Of a DNA stretch of 64,000 nucleotides, positions 1 through 14,081 are shown piece by piece. The DNA lies in the NCBI GenBank assembly GCA_963682175.1, contig OY821777.1, positions 2,745,501-2,809,500 of the forward strand, read 5' to 3'. The notes under the pieces were generated by a model, which saw nothing but the letters and a program-made list of their open reading frames with translations, was not told where the DNA came from and ran no database searches. Position 1 is the first letter of the stretch. Every line of letters starts with the position of its first letter. The translations under genes were made by a program, and so were the position numbers. The stretch comes from Triglochin maritima (taxonomy: Eukaryota > Streptophyta > Magnoliopsida > Alismatales > Juncaginaceae).

Positions 1-532
1 TCAATTCTTCTCTCTGTCATCTCTCTCGACCTATATAGTTATGACATAAAGTCCTCCGATTTTTATCTAATGGACTTGTGATATTTTCATTTCGATTACT
101 ATTTCAACTTTAATGTGGTCAGCGTAATTGTTACGCGCTAGATTAAAATTCAATTGTCGTATCTCTTTAGACTTGGAAGGACGACATCAAGTCCTCATTT
201 TCATCCTAACGACTTGTTGCACATTTCTTTCCTATGACATATCTCTCGACGTATAGAGTTATGTCATCATCTCCTTCAATTTTCGTCTAAACGACTTGTT
301 CTTGCTCTGTTTTCTACTATGTCATATATCTCGACCTATAGAGTTATAACATTAAGTCCGCCACTTTTTACCTGATGGACTTCTGATATTTCCGTTTCGG
401 TCCTTCAATTTGACATTATTGTGGTCAACGTGATTGCTATGCGTTAGACTACAATTCCAATGTCGTATCTCTTGAGACCTCTCGAGGTACGACATTCAAG
501 TACTCCAATTTAAATCATCAGGACTTGTATTT

Positions 533-3500
533 GCTAGATTCTTCTATATGTCTTATCTCTCGACCTATAGAGTTATGTCATCATCTCCTTCAATTTTCAT
601 CTAAATGACTTGTTCTTGCTCTGTTTTCTACTATGTCATATATCTCGACCTGTAGATATCTGACATCAAGTCCTACTATTTTTATCTAATGGACTTGTGA
701 TATTTTCATTTCGGTTCCTAATTAAACTTAAATGTGGTCAGCTTAATTGTTACGCGTTAGACTACACTTCAAATGTCGTTTCTCTTGAGACCTATCGAGG
801 TACGACAACAAGTCCTCTAATTTCATCTTAAGGACTTGTTCTTGTTCAATTATTCTCAATGCCATATCTCTCGACCTATAGAGTTATGTCATCATTTCTT
901 CAATTTTTATCTAAAGCACTTGTGTTATTTTCATTTCCGTCCCTACAATTTTAATGTAGTCAGCGCAATCGTTACGTACTAGACTACAATTCAGATGTCG
1001 TACGTCTTTAGACCTATCGAGGTACGACATCAAGTCCTCCAATTTTAACCTTAAGGACTTGTTGCTCAATTCTTCTCTATGACATCTCTCCGACCTAAGG
1101 AGTTAGGTCATCATGTCGTTCAATTTTCATCGAAATGACTTGTTATTGCTATGTTTTCTCCAGTGTCATATCTCTGGACCTATAGAGCTACGACATTAAA
1201 TCCTACAATTTTTATCTAATGGACATGTGATATTTTCGTGTCGGTCCCTAATTCAACTTTAATGTGGTCAGCGTAATTGTTACGCGTTAGACTATAATTC
1301 AAATGTCGTATCTCTTGACACCTCTGGAAGTACGACATCAAGTCCTCTAATTTTTTCTTTTTAAGGACTTGTTCTTGTTCAATTCTTCTCTATGTCATAT
1401 TTCTCGACTTATAGAGTTATGTCATCATGTCCCTCAATTTTCATATTAATGACTTGTTATTGCACTTTTTTTATATTGTGTCATATCGCTCGACCTATAG
1501 AGTTATTACATTAAGTCTTACAATTTTTATCAAATGGCTTGTGATATTTTCATTTCGGTCCCTAGTTCAACTTTAATGTGGCCAGCGTAATTGTTACGTG
1601 TTAGACTACAATTCAAATGTCGTATCTCTTGACACCACTGGAAGTACGACATCAAGTCCTCCAATTTTCTTTTTAAGGGCTTGTTCTTGTTCAATTCTTC
1701 TCTATGCCGTATCTCTCGACCCATAGAGTTATGTCGTCATGTCCCTCAATTTTCACGTTAATGACTTGTTATTACCCTTTTTTATACTGTTATATCGCTC
1801 GACCTATAGAAATTCTTACAATTTTTATCTAATGGACTTTTGATAATTTCATATTTGTCCTTAATTCAACTTTAATGTGGTCAGCGTAATTGTTACGCGT
1901 TAGACTACAATTCCAATGTCGTATCTCTTGACACCTTTGGAAGTACGACATCAAGTCCTCCAATTTTCTTCCTAAGGACTTGTTCTTGTTCAATTCTTCT
2001 CAATGTCATAACTCTCGACATATAGAGTTATTTCATCATGTTCTTCAATTTTTATCTAATGGACTTTTGATATTTTCATTTCCGTCCCTACTTCAATTTT
2101 AATGTTGTCAGCGTAATTGTTACGTACTAGACTACAATTCAAATGTCGTATGTCTTTCGACCTATCGGGTTACGACATCAAGTCCTCCAATTTTAACAAT
2201 AAGGACTTGTTGTTGCTCAATTCTTCTCTATGTCATCTCTCCCGACCTATGGAGTTATGTCATCATGTCCTTCAACTTTCATCTAAATGACTTGTTATTG
2301 CAATGTTTTCTCCTGTGTCGTATCTTTTGACCTATAGAGTTATGACATTTAAGTCCTACAAATTTTATCTAATGGACTTGTGATATTTTCATTTCGATCC
2401 CTAATTCCACTTAATGTGGTCAGCGTAATTGCTACGCGTTAGATTACAATTAAAATGTCGTATGTCTTGAAACCTCTTGACGTAAGACATAAAGTACTCC
2501 AATTTTCTTCTTAAGGACTTGTTTTTGCTAGATTCTTCTATATGTCTTATCTCTCGACCTATAGAGTTATGTCATCATCTCCTTCAATTTTCATCTAAAT
2601 GACTTGTTCTTGCTCTGTTTTCTACTATGTCATATATCTCGACCTGTAGATATCTGACATCAAGTCCTACTATTTTTATCTAATGGACTTGTGATATTTT
2701 CATTTCGGTTCCTAATTAAACTTAAATGTGGTCAGCTTAATTGTTACGCGTTAGACTACACTTCAAATGTCGTTTCTCTTGAGACCTATCGAGGTACGAC
2801 AACAAGTCCTCTAATTTCATCTTAAGGACTTGTTCTTGTTCAATTATTCTCAATGCCATATCTCTCGACCTATAGAGTTATGTCATCATTTCTTCAATTT
2901 TTATCTAAAGCACTTGTGTTATTTTCATTTCCGTCCCTACAATTTTAATGTAGTCAGCGCAATCGTTACGTACTAGACTACAATTCAGATGTCGTACGTC
3001 TTTAGACCTATCGAGGTACGACATCAAGTCCTCCAATTTTAACCTTAAGGACTTGTTGCTCAATTCTTCTCTATGACATCTCTCCGACCTAAGGAGTTAG
3101 GTCATCATGTCGTTCAATTTTCATCGAAATGACTTGTTATTGCTATGTTTTCTCCAGTGTCATATCTCTGGACCTATAGAGCTACGACATTAAATCCTAC
3201 AATTTTTATCTAATGGACATGTGATATTTTCGTGTCGGTCCCTAATTCAACTTTAATGTGGTCAGCGTAATTGTTACGCGTTAGACTATAATTCAAATGT
3301 CGTATCTCTTGACACCTCTGGAAGTACGACATCAAGTCCTCTAATTTTTTCTTTTTAAGGACTTGTTCTTGTTCAATTCTTCTCTATGTCATATTTCTCG
3401 ACTTATAGAGTTATGTCATCATGTCCCTCAATTTTCATATTAATGACTTGTTATTGCACTTTTTTTATATTGTGTCATATCGCTCGACCTATAGAGTTAT

Positions 3501-6500
3501 TACATTAAGTCTTACAATTTTTATCAAATGGCTTGTGATATTTTCATTTCGGTCCCTAGTTCAACTTTAATGTGGCCAGCGTAATTGTTACGTGTTAGAC
3601 TACAATTCAAATGTCGTATCTCTTGACACCACTGGAAGTACGACATCAAGTCCTCCAATTTTCTTTTTAAGGGCTTGTTCTTGTTCAATTCTTCTCTATG
3701 CCGTATCTCTCGACCCATAGAGTTATGTCGTCATGTCCCTCAATTTTCACGTTAATGACTTGTTATTACCCTTTTTTATACTGTTATATCGCTCGACCTA
3801 TAGAAATTCTTACAATTTTTATCTAATGGACTTTTGATAATTTCATATTTGTCCTTAATTCAACTTTAATGTGGTCAGCGTAATTGTTACGCGTTAGACT
3901 ACAATTCCAATGTCGTATCTCTTGACACCTTTGGAAGTACGACATCAAGTCCTCCAATTTTCTTCCTAAGGACTTGTTCTTGTTCAATTCTTCTCAATGT
4001 CATAACTCTCGACATATAGAGTTATTTCATCATGTTCTTCAATTTTTATCTAATGGACTTTTGATATTTTCATTTCCGTCCCTACTTCAATTTTAATGTT
4101 GTCAGCGTAATTGTTACGTACTAGACTACAATTCAAATGTCGTATGTCTTTCGACCTATCGGGTTACGACATCAAGTCCTCCAATTTTAACAATAAGGAC
4201 TTGTTGTTGCTCAATTCTTCTCTATGTCATCTCTCCCGACCTATGGAGTTATGTCATCATGTCCTTCAACTTTCATCTAAATGACTTGTTATTGCAATGT
4301 TTTCTCCTGTGTCGTATCTTTTGACCTATAGAGTTATGACATTTAAGTCCTACAAATTTTATCTAATGGACTTGTGATATTTTCATTTCGATCCCTAATT
4401 CCACTTAATGTGGTCAGCGTAATTGCTACGCGTTAGATTACAATTAAAATGTCGTATGTCTTGAAACCTCTTGACGTAAGACATAAAGTACTCCAATTTT
4501 CTTCTTAAGGACTTGTTTTTGCTCAGTTCTTCTCAATGTCGTATCTCTCGACCTATAGAGTTATGTCATCATCTCCTTCAATTTTCATCTAAATGACTTG
4601 TTCTTGCTCTGTTTTCTACTATGTCATATATCTCGACCTGTAGATATCTGACATCAAGTCCTACTATTTTTATCTAATGGACTTGTGATATTTTCATTTC
4701 GGTTCCTAATTAAACTTAAATGTGGTCAGCTTAATTGTTACGCGTTAGACTACACTTCAAATGTCGTTTCTCTTGAGACCTATCGAGGTACGACAACAAG
4801 TCCTCTAATTTCATCTTAAGGACTTGTTCTTGTTCAATTATTCTCAATGCCATATCTCTCGACCTATAGAGTTATGTCATCATTTCTTCAATTTTTATCT
4901 AAAGCACTTGTGTTATTTTCATTTCCGTCCCTACAATTTTAATGTAGTCAGCGCAATCGTTACGTACTAGACTACAATTCAGATGTCGTACGTCTTTAGA
5001 CCTATCGAGGTACGACATCAAGTCCTCCAATTTTAACCTTAAGGACTTGTTGCTCAATTCTTCTCTATGACATCTCTCCGACCTAAGGAGTTAGGTCATC
5101 ATGTCGTTCAATTTTCATCGAAATGACTTGTTATTGCTATGTTTTCTCCAGTGTCATATCTCTGGACCTATAGAGCTACGACATTAAATCCTACAATTTT
5201 TATCTAATGGACATGTGATATTTTCGTGTCGGTCCCTAATTCAACTTTAATGTGGTCAGCGTAATTGTTACGCGTTAGACTATAATTCAAATGTCGTATC
5301 TCTTGACACCTCTGGAAGTACGACATCAAGTCCTCTAATTTTTTCTTTTTAAGGACTTGTTCTTGTTCAATTCTTCTCTATGTCATATTTCTCGACTTAT
5401 AGAGTTATGTCATCATGTCCCTCAATTTTCATATTAATGACTTGTTATTGCACTTTTTTTATATTGTGTCATATCGCTCGACCTATAGAGTTATTACATT
5501 AAGTCTTACAATTTTTATCAAATGGCTTGTGATATTTTCATTTCGGTCCCTAGTTCAACTTTAATGTGGCCAGCGTAATTGTTACGTGTTAGACTACAAT
5601 TCAAATGTCGTATCTCTTGACACCACTGGAAGTACGACATCAAGTCCTCCAATTTTCTTTTTAAGGGCTTGTTCTTGTTCAATTCTTCTCTATGCCGTAT
5701 CTCTCGACCCATAGAGTTATGTCGTCATGTCCCTCAATTTTCACGTTAATGACTTGTTATTACCCTTTTTTATACTGTTATATCGCTCGACCTATAGAAA
5801 TTCTTACAATTTTTATCTAATGGACTTTTGATAATTTCATATTTGTCCTTAATTCAACTTTAATGTGGTCAGCGTAATTGTTACGCGTTAGACTACAATT
5901 CCAATGTCGTATCTCTTGACACCTTTGGAAGTACGACATCAAGTCCTCCAATTTTCTTCCTAAGGACTTGTTCTTGTTCAATTCTTCTCAATGTCATAAC
6001 TCTCGACATATAGAGTTATTTCATCATGTTCTTCAATTTTTATCTAATGGACTTTTGATATTTTCATTTCCGTCCCTACTTCAATTTTAATGTTGTCAGC
6101 GTAATTGTTACGTACTAGACTACAATTCAAATGTCGTATGTCTTTCGACCTATCGGGTTACGACATCAAGTCCTCCAATTTTAACAATAAGGACTTGTTG
6201 TTGCTCAATTCTTCTCTATGTCATCTCTCCCGACCTATGGAGTTATGTCATCATGTCCTTCAACTTTCATCTAAATGACTTGTTATTGCAATGTTTTCTC
6301 CTGTGTCGTATCTTTTGACCTATAGAGTTATGACATTTAAGTCCTACAAATTTTATCTAATGGACTTGTGATATTTTCATTTCGATCCCTAATTCCACTT
6401 AATGTGGTCAGCGTAATTGCTACGCGTTAGATTACAATTAAAATGTCGTATGTCTTGAAACCTCTTGACGTAAGACATAAAGTACTCCAATTTTCTTCTT

Positions 6501-8508
6501 AAGGACTTGTTTTTGCTCAGTTCTTCTCAATGTCGTATCTCTCGACCTATAGAGTTATGTCATCATCTCCTTCAATTTTCATCTAAATGACTTGTTCTTG
6601 CTCTGTTTTCTACTATGTCATATATCTCGACCTGTAGATATCTGACATCAAGTCCTACTATTTTTATCTAATGGACTTGTGATATTTTCATTTCGGTTCC
6701 TAATTAAACTTAAATGTGGTCAGCTTAATTGTTACGCGTTAGACTACACTTCAAATGTCGTTTCTCTTGAGACCTATCGAGGTACGACAACAAGTCCTCT
6801 AATTTCATCTTAAGGACTTGTTCTTGTTCAATTATTCTCAATGCCATATCTCTCGACCTATAGAGTTATGTCATCATTTCTTCAATTTTTATCTAAAGCA
6901 CTTGTGTTATTTTCATTTCCGTCCCTACAATTTTAATGTAGTCAGCGCAATCGTTACGTACTAGACTACAATTCAGATGTCGTACGTCTTTAGACCTATC
7001 GAGGTACGACATCAAGTCCTCCAATTTTAACCTTAAGGACTTGTTGCTCAATTCTTCTCTATGACATCTCTCCGACCTAAGGAGTTAGGTCATCATGTCG
7101 TTCAATTTTCATCGAAATGACTTGTTATTGCTATGTTTTCTCCAGTGTCATATCTCTGGACCTATAGAGCTACGACATTAAATCCTACAATTTTTATCTA
7201 ATGGACATGTGATATTTTCGTGTCGGTCCCTAATTCAACTTTAATGTGGTCAGCGTAATTGTTACGCGTTAGACTATAATTCAAATGTCGTATCTCTTGA
7301 CACCTCTGGAAGTACGACATCAAGTCCTCTAATTTTTTCTTTTTAAGGACTTGTTCTTGTTCAATTCTTCTCTATGTCATATTTCTCGACTTATAGAGTT
7401 ATGTCATCATGTCCCTCAATTTTCATATTAATGACTTGTTATTGCACTTTTTTTATATTGTGTCATATCGCTCGACCTATAGAGTTATTACATTAAGTCT
7501 TACAATTTTTATCAAATGGCTTGTGATATTTTCATTTCGGTCCCTAGTTCAACTTTAATGTGGCCAGCGTAATTGTTACGTGTTAGACTACAATTCAAAT
7601 GTCGTATCTCTTGACACCACTGGAAGTACGACATCAAGTCCTCCAATTTTCTTTTTAAGGGCTTGTTCTTGTTCAATTCTTCTCTATGCCGTATCTCTCG
7701 ACCCATAGAGTTATGTCGTCATGTCCCTCAATTTTCACGTTAATGACTTGTTATTACCCTTTTTTATACTGTTATATCGCTCGACCTATAGAAATTCTTA
7801 CAATTTTTATCTAATGGACTTTTGATAATTTCATATTTGTCCTTAATTCAACTTTAATGTGGTCAGCGTAATTGTTACGCGTTAGACTACAATTCCAATG
7901 TCGTATCTCTTGACACCTTTGGAAGTACGACATCAAGTCCTCCAATTTTCTTCCTAAGGACTTGTTCTTGTTCAATTCTTCTCAATGTCATAACTCTCGA
8001 CATATAGAGTTATTTCATCATGTTCTTCAATTTTTATCTAATGGACTTTTGATATTTTCATTTCCGTCCCTACTTCAATTTTAATGTTGTCAGCGTAATT
8101 GTTACGTACTAGACTACAATTCAAATGTCGTATGTCTTTCGACCTATCGGGTTACGACATCAAGTCCTCCAATTTTAACAATAAGGACTTGTTGTTGCTC
8201 AATTCTTCTCTATGTCATCTCTCCCGACCTATGGAGTTATGTCATCATGTCCTTCAACTTTCATCTAAATGACTTGTTATTGCAATGTTTTCTCCTGTGT
8301 CGTATCTCTTGACCTATAGAGTTATGACATTTAAGTCCTACAAATTTTATCTAATGGACTTGTGATATTTTCATTTCGATCCCTAATTCCACTTAATGTG
8401 GTCAGCGTAATTGCTACGCGTTAGATTACAATTAAAATGTCGTATGTCTTGAAACCTCTTGACGTAAGACATAAAGTACTCCAATTTTCTTCTTAAGGAC
8501 TTGTTTTT
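533..8508. repeat. Four 1,994-bp higher-order repeats (HOR)
   Basis: Four consecutive copies start at 533, 2,527, 4,521 and 6,515, each exactly 1,994 bp after the previous one. A fifth partial copy runs from 8,509 to about 8,631 before the sequence diverges. Each HOR contains seven monomers, five of about 300-314 bp and two of about 220-230 bp. Read by eye the copies are nearly identical; one visible difference is CTCTTGAC at about 8,306 where the other copies have CTTTTGAC. Copies 1-2 open with GCTAGATTCTTC, whereas copies 3-5 open with GCTCAGTTCTTC. This points to recent amplification by unequal exchange of a multi-monomer unit. Confidence 0.95.
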
Positions 8509-8631
8509 GCTCAGTTCTTCTCAATGTCGTATCTCTCGACCTATAGAGTTATGTCATCATCTCCTTCAATTTTCATCTAAATGACTTGTTCTTGCTCTGT
8601 TTTCTACTATGTCATATATCTCGACCTGTAA

Positions 8632-11600
8632 AGTTATGTCATCATGTGCTTCAGTTTTCATCTAAATGACTTGTTCTTGCTTTTTTTTCTACTATGTCAT
8701 ATCTCTCGACCTATAGATATGTTACATCAAGTCATATAATTTTTATTTAATGGTCTTGTGATATTTTCCTATTGGTTTCTTATTCAACTTTAATGTGGTC
8801 AACGTAATTGTTACGCGCTAGACTACAATTCAAATGTCGTATCTCGTGACACCTCTTGAAGTACGACATCAAGTCCTCCAATTTTCCTCTTAAAGACTTT
8901 TAGTTACACAATTCTTCTCTGTCATATCTCTCGACTTATAGGGTGTCATCATGTCCTTCAATTTTCATCATTTTCATCTAAATGACTTGTTATTGTTATG
9001 TCTCCTATGTCACATATCTCGACTTATAGAGTTATGACATCAAGTCTTCCATTTTTTATGTAATGGACTTGTTATATTTTTTTGATTTCGGTCCCTAATT
9101 TAGCTTTAATGTGGTCAGCGTAATTGTTAAGCGTTAGACTACAATTCAGATGACGTATCTCTTGAGACCTGTGGAGGTACGACATCAAGTCCTCGAATTT
9201 TAGCCTTAAGGACTTGTTGCTCAATTCTTCTTTATGCCATCGCTCTCGATCTAAAGAGTTATGTCATCATGTCCTTCAATTTTCTTTTAAATGACTTGTT
9301 ATTGCTTTGCTTTCTTCTATGTTCTATCTCTTGACTAATAAAGTTATGACATCAAGTTCTTCTCTATGTCATATTTCTCTGACATAAAGTTATGTTATTA
9401 AGTCTTCCAATTTTCATCTTAAGGAGTTGTGATTTTTCCTTGTTGATCCCTAATTTCGGCCTTGTTGCGGTTCTCGTTATGGTTACGCGTTAGGCTACAT
9501 TTCGAATGTTTTCTCTTGAGACCTAATGAGATATGATATCAAGTTCTCCAATTTTCTCTTGCTAAATTGTTCTCAAAGTCACATCTTACGACCTAAAGAG
9601 TTATGTCATCATGTCCTTCAATTTTCGTGTAAATGACTTCTTATTGCTCAGTTCATCTTCCTGTGATATTTTTCAACCTATAGAGTTTTGACAGGAAGTG
9701 CTCTAATTTTTTTTCTAATGAACCTTAGATATTTTCATTTCGGTTCTTTAGTTCAACGTTAATGTGGTCGGCGTAATTCTTACGCGTTAGACTACAGTTC
9801 CAATGTCATATCGGTTGACACCTATTGATGTTGGACATCAAGTCCTCCAATTATCTTCTTGAGGACTTGTTTTGCTCATTTCTTCTGTCATATCTTTCAA
9901 CATATAGAGGTATGTCATCATGTCCTTCAATTTTCATCTTAAGAACTTATTGTTGCTCAATTCTTCTATATGTCATATCTCTCGACCAATAGAGTTATGA
10001 CATTAAGTCCTAAATTTTTTATCTAATGGACTTGTGATATTTTCATTTCTGTCCCTAATTCAATTTTAATGTTATCAGCGTAATTGTTGCACGTTAGACT
10101 ATAATTCAAATGGTGCATCTCTTGAGACCTATTGAGGTACGAAATCAAGTCCTCCAATTTTTATCTTAAGGACTTGTTGTTACTCAAATCTTCTCTATGA
10201 CATCTCTTTCGAGCAATAGAGTTTTGACATCGAGTACTCCAATTTTTATTTAAATGACTTGTCCTTTTTTTCTTGTCACTGCCAAAATTCGACCTTAGTG
10301 TGGTTAGCGTAATTGTTACGTGTTAAGACGACAATTCCAATGTCATATCTCTTAAGACATATTTGGGTATGATATCAAGTCCTCTAATTTTAATCTTAAG
10401 GAGTTGTTATTGCACAATTTTCACTATATCATCTTCCAAATTTTCATCTAAAGGACTTGTGATTTTTGCTTGTTGGTCCTTAAATTCGACTTTAATGTGG
10501 ACAATGTATATATTACGCGCTAGATTAGAATTCCAATGTCATGTCTCTACGACCTATTGAGGTATGTCAGTAAGTCCTCCAATTTTCGTCCTACGGACTT
10601 GTTATTTCTCAATTCTTTTGTATGTCATAACACTAAACTTATAGAGCTCGATTTTTATGTGGAGTTTTGATTTTTTTCGTGTCGGTTCCTAAATTTTTAT
10701 GTGCACTTTTGATTTTTCTGTGTTAGTATCTAATTTTTATATGTATATGACTTGATATTTTCGTGTCAGTCCCTAAATTCGACCTTAGTGTAGTTAGCAT
10801 AATTGGTACGTGTTAAAAGACTACAATTTCAATGTCATATCTCTTGAAACCTATTGAGGTATGAAATCAAGTCCTCAAATTTTTATCTTAAGGACTTGTT
10901 ATTCTTCAAATCTTCTCTATGTCATATCTCTCGACTAATATAGTTATGACATCAAGTCTTCCAATTTTTATCTTAAGGACTTATGATTTTTCCATGTCGG
11001 TCCCTAAATTCAACCTTAATGTGGTTATCGTAATTTTTACGCGTTAGACTTCAATTCCAATGTTATATCTCTGGAGACCTATTGAGATATGACATCAAGT
11101 CCTCCAATTTTCATCTTAAGGATTTGTTATTGCTTAATTCTTCTCTATGTCATATCTCTCCATCTATAGAGTTGTGGCATAAAGTCCTCAAATTTTTATC
11201 TATAGGACTTTTGATTTTTTCGTGTCAGTCCCTAAATTCGACCTTAAAGTGGGTCAATGTAATTGTTACGCGTTACACTACACTTCCAATGTCATATCTC
11301 TTAAGATTTATTGAGGTATGACATTCAAGTCCTCCAATTTTCATTGTCAGTACTTGTTACTGCTCAAATCTTTTCTATGCATATCTCTCGACATCTAGAA
11401 TTTTGGTGTCAAGTTCTCTATTTTTTATTTAAAGGACTTATGATTTGTCGTGGTCGGTCTCGAAATTGGACCTAAGTGTGGTCAGCATAATTGTTACGCG
11501 TTAGACTACAATTGTATTGTCACATCTTTTGAGACCTATTGAGGTATGACATCAAGTCCTCCAATTTTAATTTTAATGACTTTTTATTGCTCAATTGTTC

Positions 11601-12660
11601 TCTTTGTCATATCTCTCGACTTCTTGAGTAAAGATATCAACTCCTTCAATTTTTATTTGGTGTCGATCGTAAAATCCGACCTTAGTGTGGTCAATGTATT
11701 TTTTACGCGTTAGACTACACTTTCAATGTCACATATCTTCAGACCTATGGCGGTATAAATCAAGTCCTCAAATTTTAAGGTCTTGTTATTTCTCAATTAT
11801 TGTTTATATAATATCTCTCGACTTATAGAGTTATGATATTAAGTCATATCTTTCGATCTATGAAGGTATGACATCAAAAGAGGGACTCGGAACGCGGTTT
11901 TTTTACAAAATCTCTTCCAATTTTTATCGCAAGTACTTGTTTACGAATCAATTTCTCTCTAATTGATATCTCTCATTATAGATGTATAATATCAAATCCT
12001 CTAATTTTTACTGAAAGACTTCTGTTTTTTTTCGTGTCGGTCCTAAAAATCGACTTTAGCGTGGTTACCGTAATTCTTACACGTTAGATTACAATTTCAA
12101 TGTCATATCTCTCTATTCCTTTCGGGTTATGACATCAAGTCTCCCAAAATTGATCTTGACGAGTTGTGACGAAGCAATTTCTCATTATGCCATATCTCTT
12201 GACCTATAGAAGTATGACATCTATTCCTCCATTTTTTATCTGAAGGACTTGTGTTGCTTTCGTGACTGTCCTTGAATTCGACCTTTGTTTTTCAGCCAAA
12301 TTCTTATGTGTACACTGCATTTCTTATGTGATATCTCTTTAGACCTATGGAGGTATAACATCAAAGCCTCCAATTTTTATCTTAAAGACTTGTTATTACT
12401 CAATTCTCATCTTCTTTTTTTGTCATATTTCTCGACTTGTTATGACTTCAACTCTTTCAATTTTTATCTTAAGGAGTTGTGTTTCTGTCGTGTCGGTTCA
12501 TAAATTCGACCTTAGTGTGGTCAGCATAATTTTGACGCTTTAGATTATAATTCCAATGTCATAACTCCTAAACCTATGGAGTTATGATATCAAGTTCTCC
12601 AATTTTTATCTTATTGACTTGTTGGCGAATCAATTATTTTTCTGTCACATTTCTAAAGTT
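8632..12660. repeat. Diverged right edge of satellite array
   Basis: Monomers here keep the same subunits (CGACCTATAGAG-like core, GTGGTCAGCGTAATTGTTACGCG-like core shortened or mutated) but differ strongly from one another and contain indels. The higher-order period is lost. Similarity decays toward 12.6 kb, as expected at a satellite border where unequal exchange no longer homogenises copies. Confidence 0.85.
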
Positions 12661-14081
12661 GTGGTTTGCCATTTTCTGAGACCTTTATGCATGTAGACTT
12701 CATAGCCACATTTTTACATAAACTTACTTCTGAGTTGTTTTGCAATAAACTTGAGAAAGAACGAATTAATCAATGATTAGGAGGATCTTTTACTTGTCAT
12801 CCTTAATTTTATTTCAGATGCGAGCAAGACATGGTTTGGGTGATCTTTAGGTGTAGGTGACAACACTGCATAAGTTGTAGTTGTTGAGTTGTTAAATCAC
12901 TATTGGTGTCGCTTGTAAAGTCCTTATGATTTGTCAATTGGAATTCAAGTCAGTGTTCATTTCAAATCAATAGATAGATAGAGAATTGGATGTTTAATCC
13001 TTACGTGTATTTCATTTGTTTATGTTGTTAAGGCTAATTAACTTCTTTGGCAAATCTTTAAACAGGAAATGGTATTGCAAAAGTATACTTGGTGAACAAA
13101 GAGGTACCTTCTCATGAATTTTAACTTTTAAGTGCAATAGGAAATTTCGTATTACTAACAAGGGTACTACTTTAAATAATGGCAATTATTCTTGATATCT
13201 TCTTACGTGGACTTTACGGTTAGCTAATCTTTGAGGAATACTGGATATGATTCTATAAACTCCTCAAATACTTGATTTCAGCATTGATTGCCATACCTTG
13301 CAAAATACAGAGAATAGTCAATAGTTGGGTGCCCCAATTGACCTCCATATTGCAAGATGCTTGCTACAATCAGAGTAACACTAGAAATCTCTGTGTTACT
13401 AAAAACTTGAAATGTGATGCATATGCTATTTATATTTTAAATAATTACGATGCAATTTCGCAAATGTTTGGGCGAATGTAGTAGGGTATGTATATAATCC
13501 AAGTTAGCTGTTTGGATTGTTCATTATATGTTAATTTCAGTTTTGCAAAATATGTTGTATACCAACCTTTTTATCTTTTGTCTCTTAACTAATAACTGTT
13601 TCTTGTATTTTCACCATAATAAGATTTACTAATGTTGGGACAAACCATTTTGCGCGGGTTTCTTTCTAGTATATTTTCATAAGGAAACACTGCAGATCAT
13701 TACTGACTTTTCAAATTTAACTTCCACTCTGTACTTGAATCACACCCTAAGACATTAGATTTTTTAAATACCAGATCAGATCCACAAGATGTATTCTCCC
13801 AACTTCAGGTCAGGCCACACGGGAAAAATTATCATTAGTAAATCATACCGCCAAACCAAGGAAAAGCGACCCACTACGACATTATATGTATTTATGATGC
13901 TCTGCCCGAACCGCCCACGAACATATAAAACTCATATTCATACTAATTGCCGCACAATAAACATACAAGCCAAAAAAGAACACACTTAGATATGAACAGG
14001 CGCACACACACGTTTGATGTTTAGCAGTCGAACTTGCATATGTCATTATTCATAAAACATATATACGTGATATATTTTTGT
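12661..14081. other. Unique AT-rich spacer, no gene recognised
   Basis: Non-repetitive sequence between the satellite border and the 3' end of the glutamate decarboxylase gene. The open frames at 13,272-13,481 and 13,789-13,989 (+) show no family motif or splice context I recognise. The last 100 bp or so are probably the 3' UTR of the decarboxylase. Confidence 0.5.

Larger units (their letters stand above)
1..12660. repeat. Satellite array of ~310-bp monomers
   Basis: Tandemly repeated AT-rich DNA fills the first 12.6 kb and continues beyond the left edge. The basic monomer is about 310 bp. It consists of one longer subunit, recognisable by AATGTGGTCAGCGTAATTG followed by ACGCGTTAGACTACAATT, plus two shorter ~85-bp subunits. 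All three share the core TCTCGACCTATAGAGTTATG, then a CATCAAGTCCTCCAATTTT-like stretch and GGACTTGT. Some monomers are ~220-230 bp because one short subunit is missing. Short open frames inside it repeat with the satellite and show no coding character. The left part is highly homogenised and the right part, from about 8.6 kb, is progressively diverged. The array ends near 12,660 in unique sequence. Confidence 0.95.

Noticed and set aside
1530..7706. 64-residue open frames repeated four times on the minus strand at 1,994-bp spacing
   Set aside because: They are by-products of the satellite repeat, with no codon bias or conserved protein pattern, and disappear in diverged monomers.
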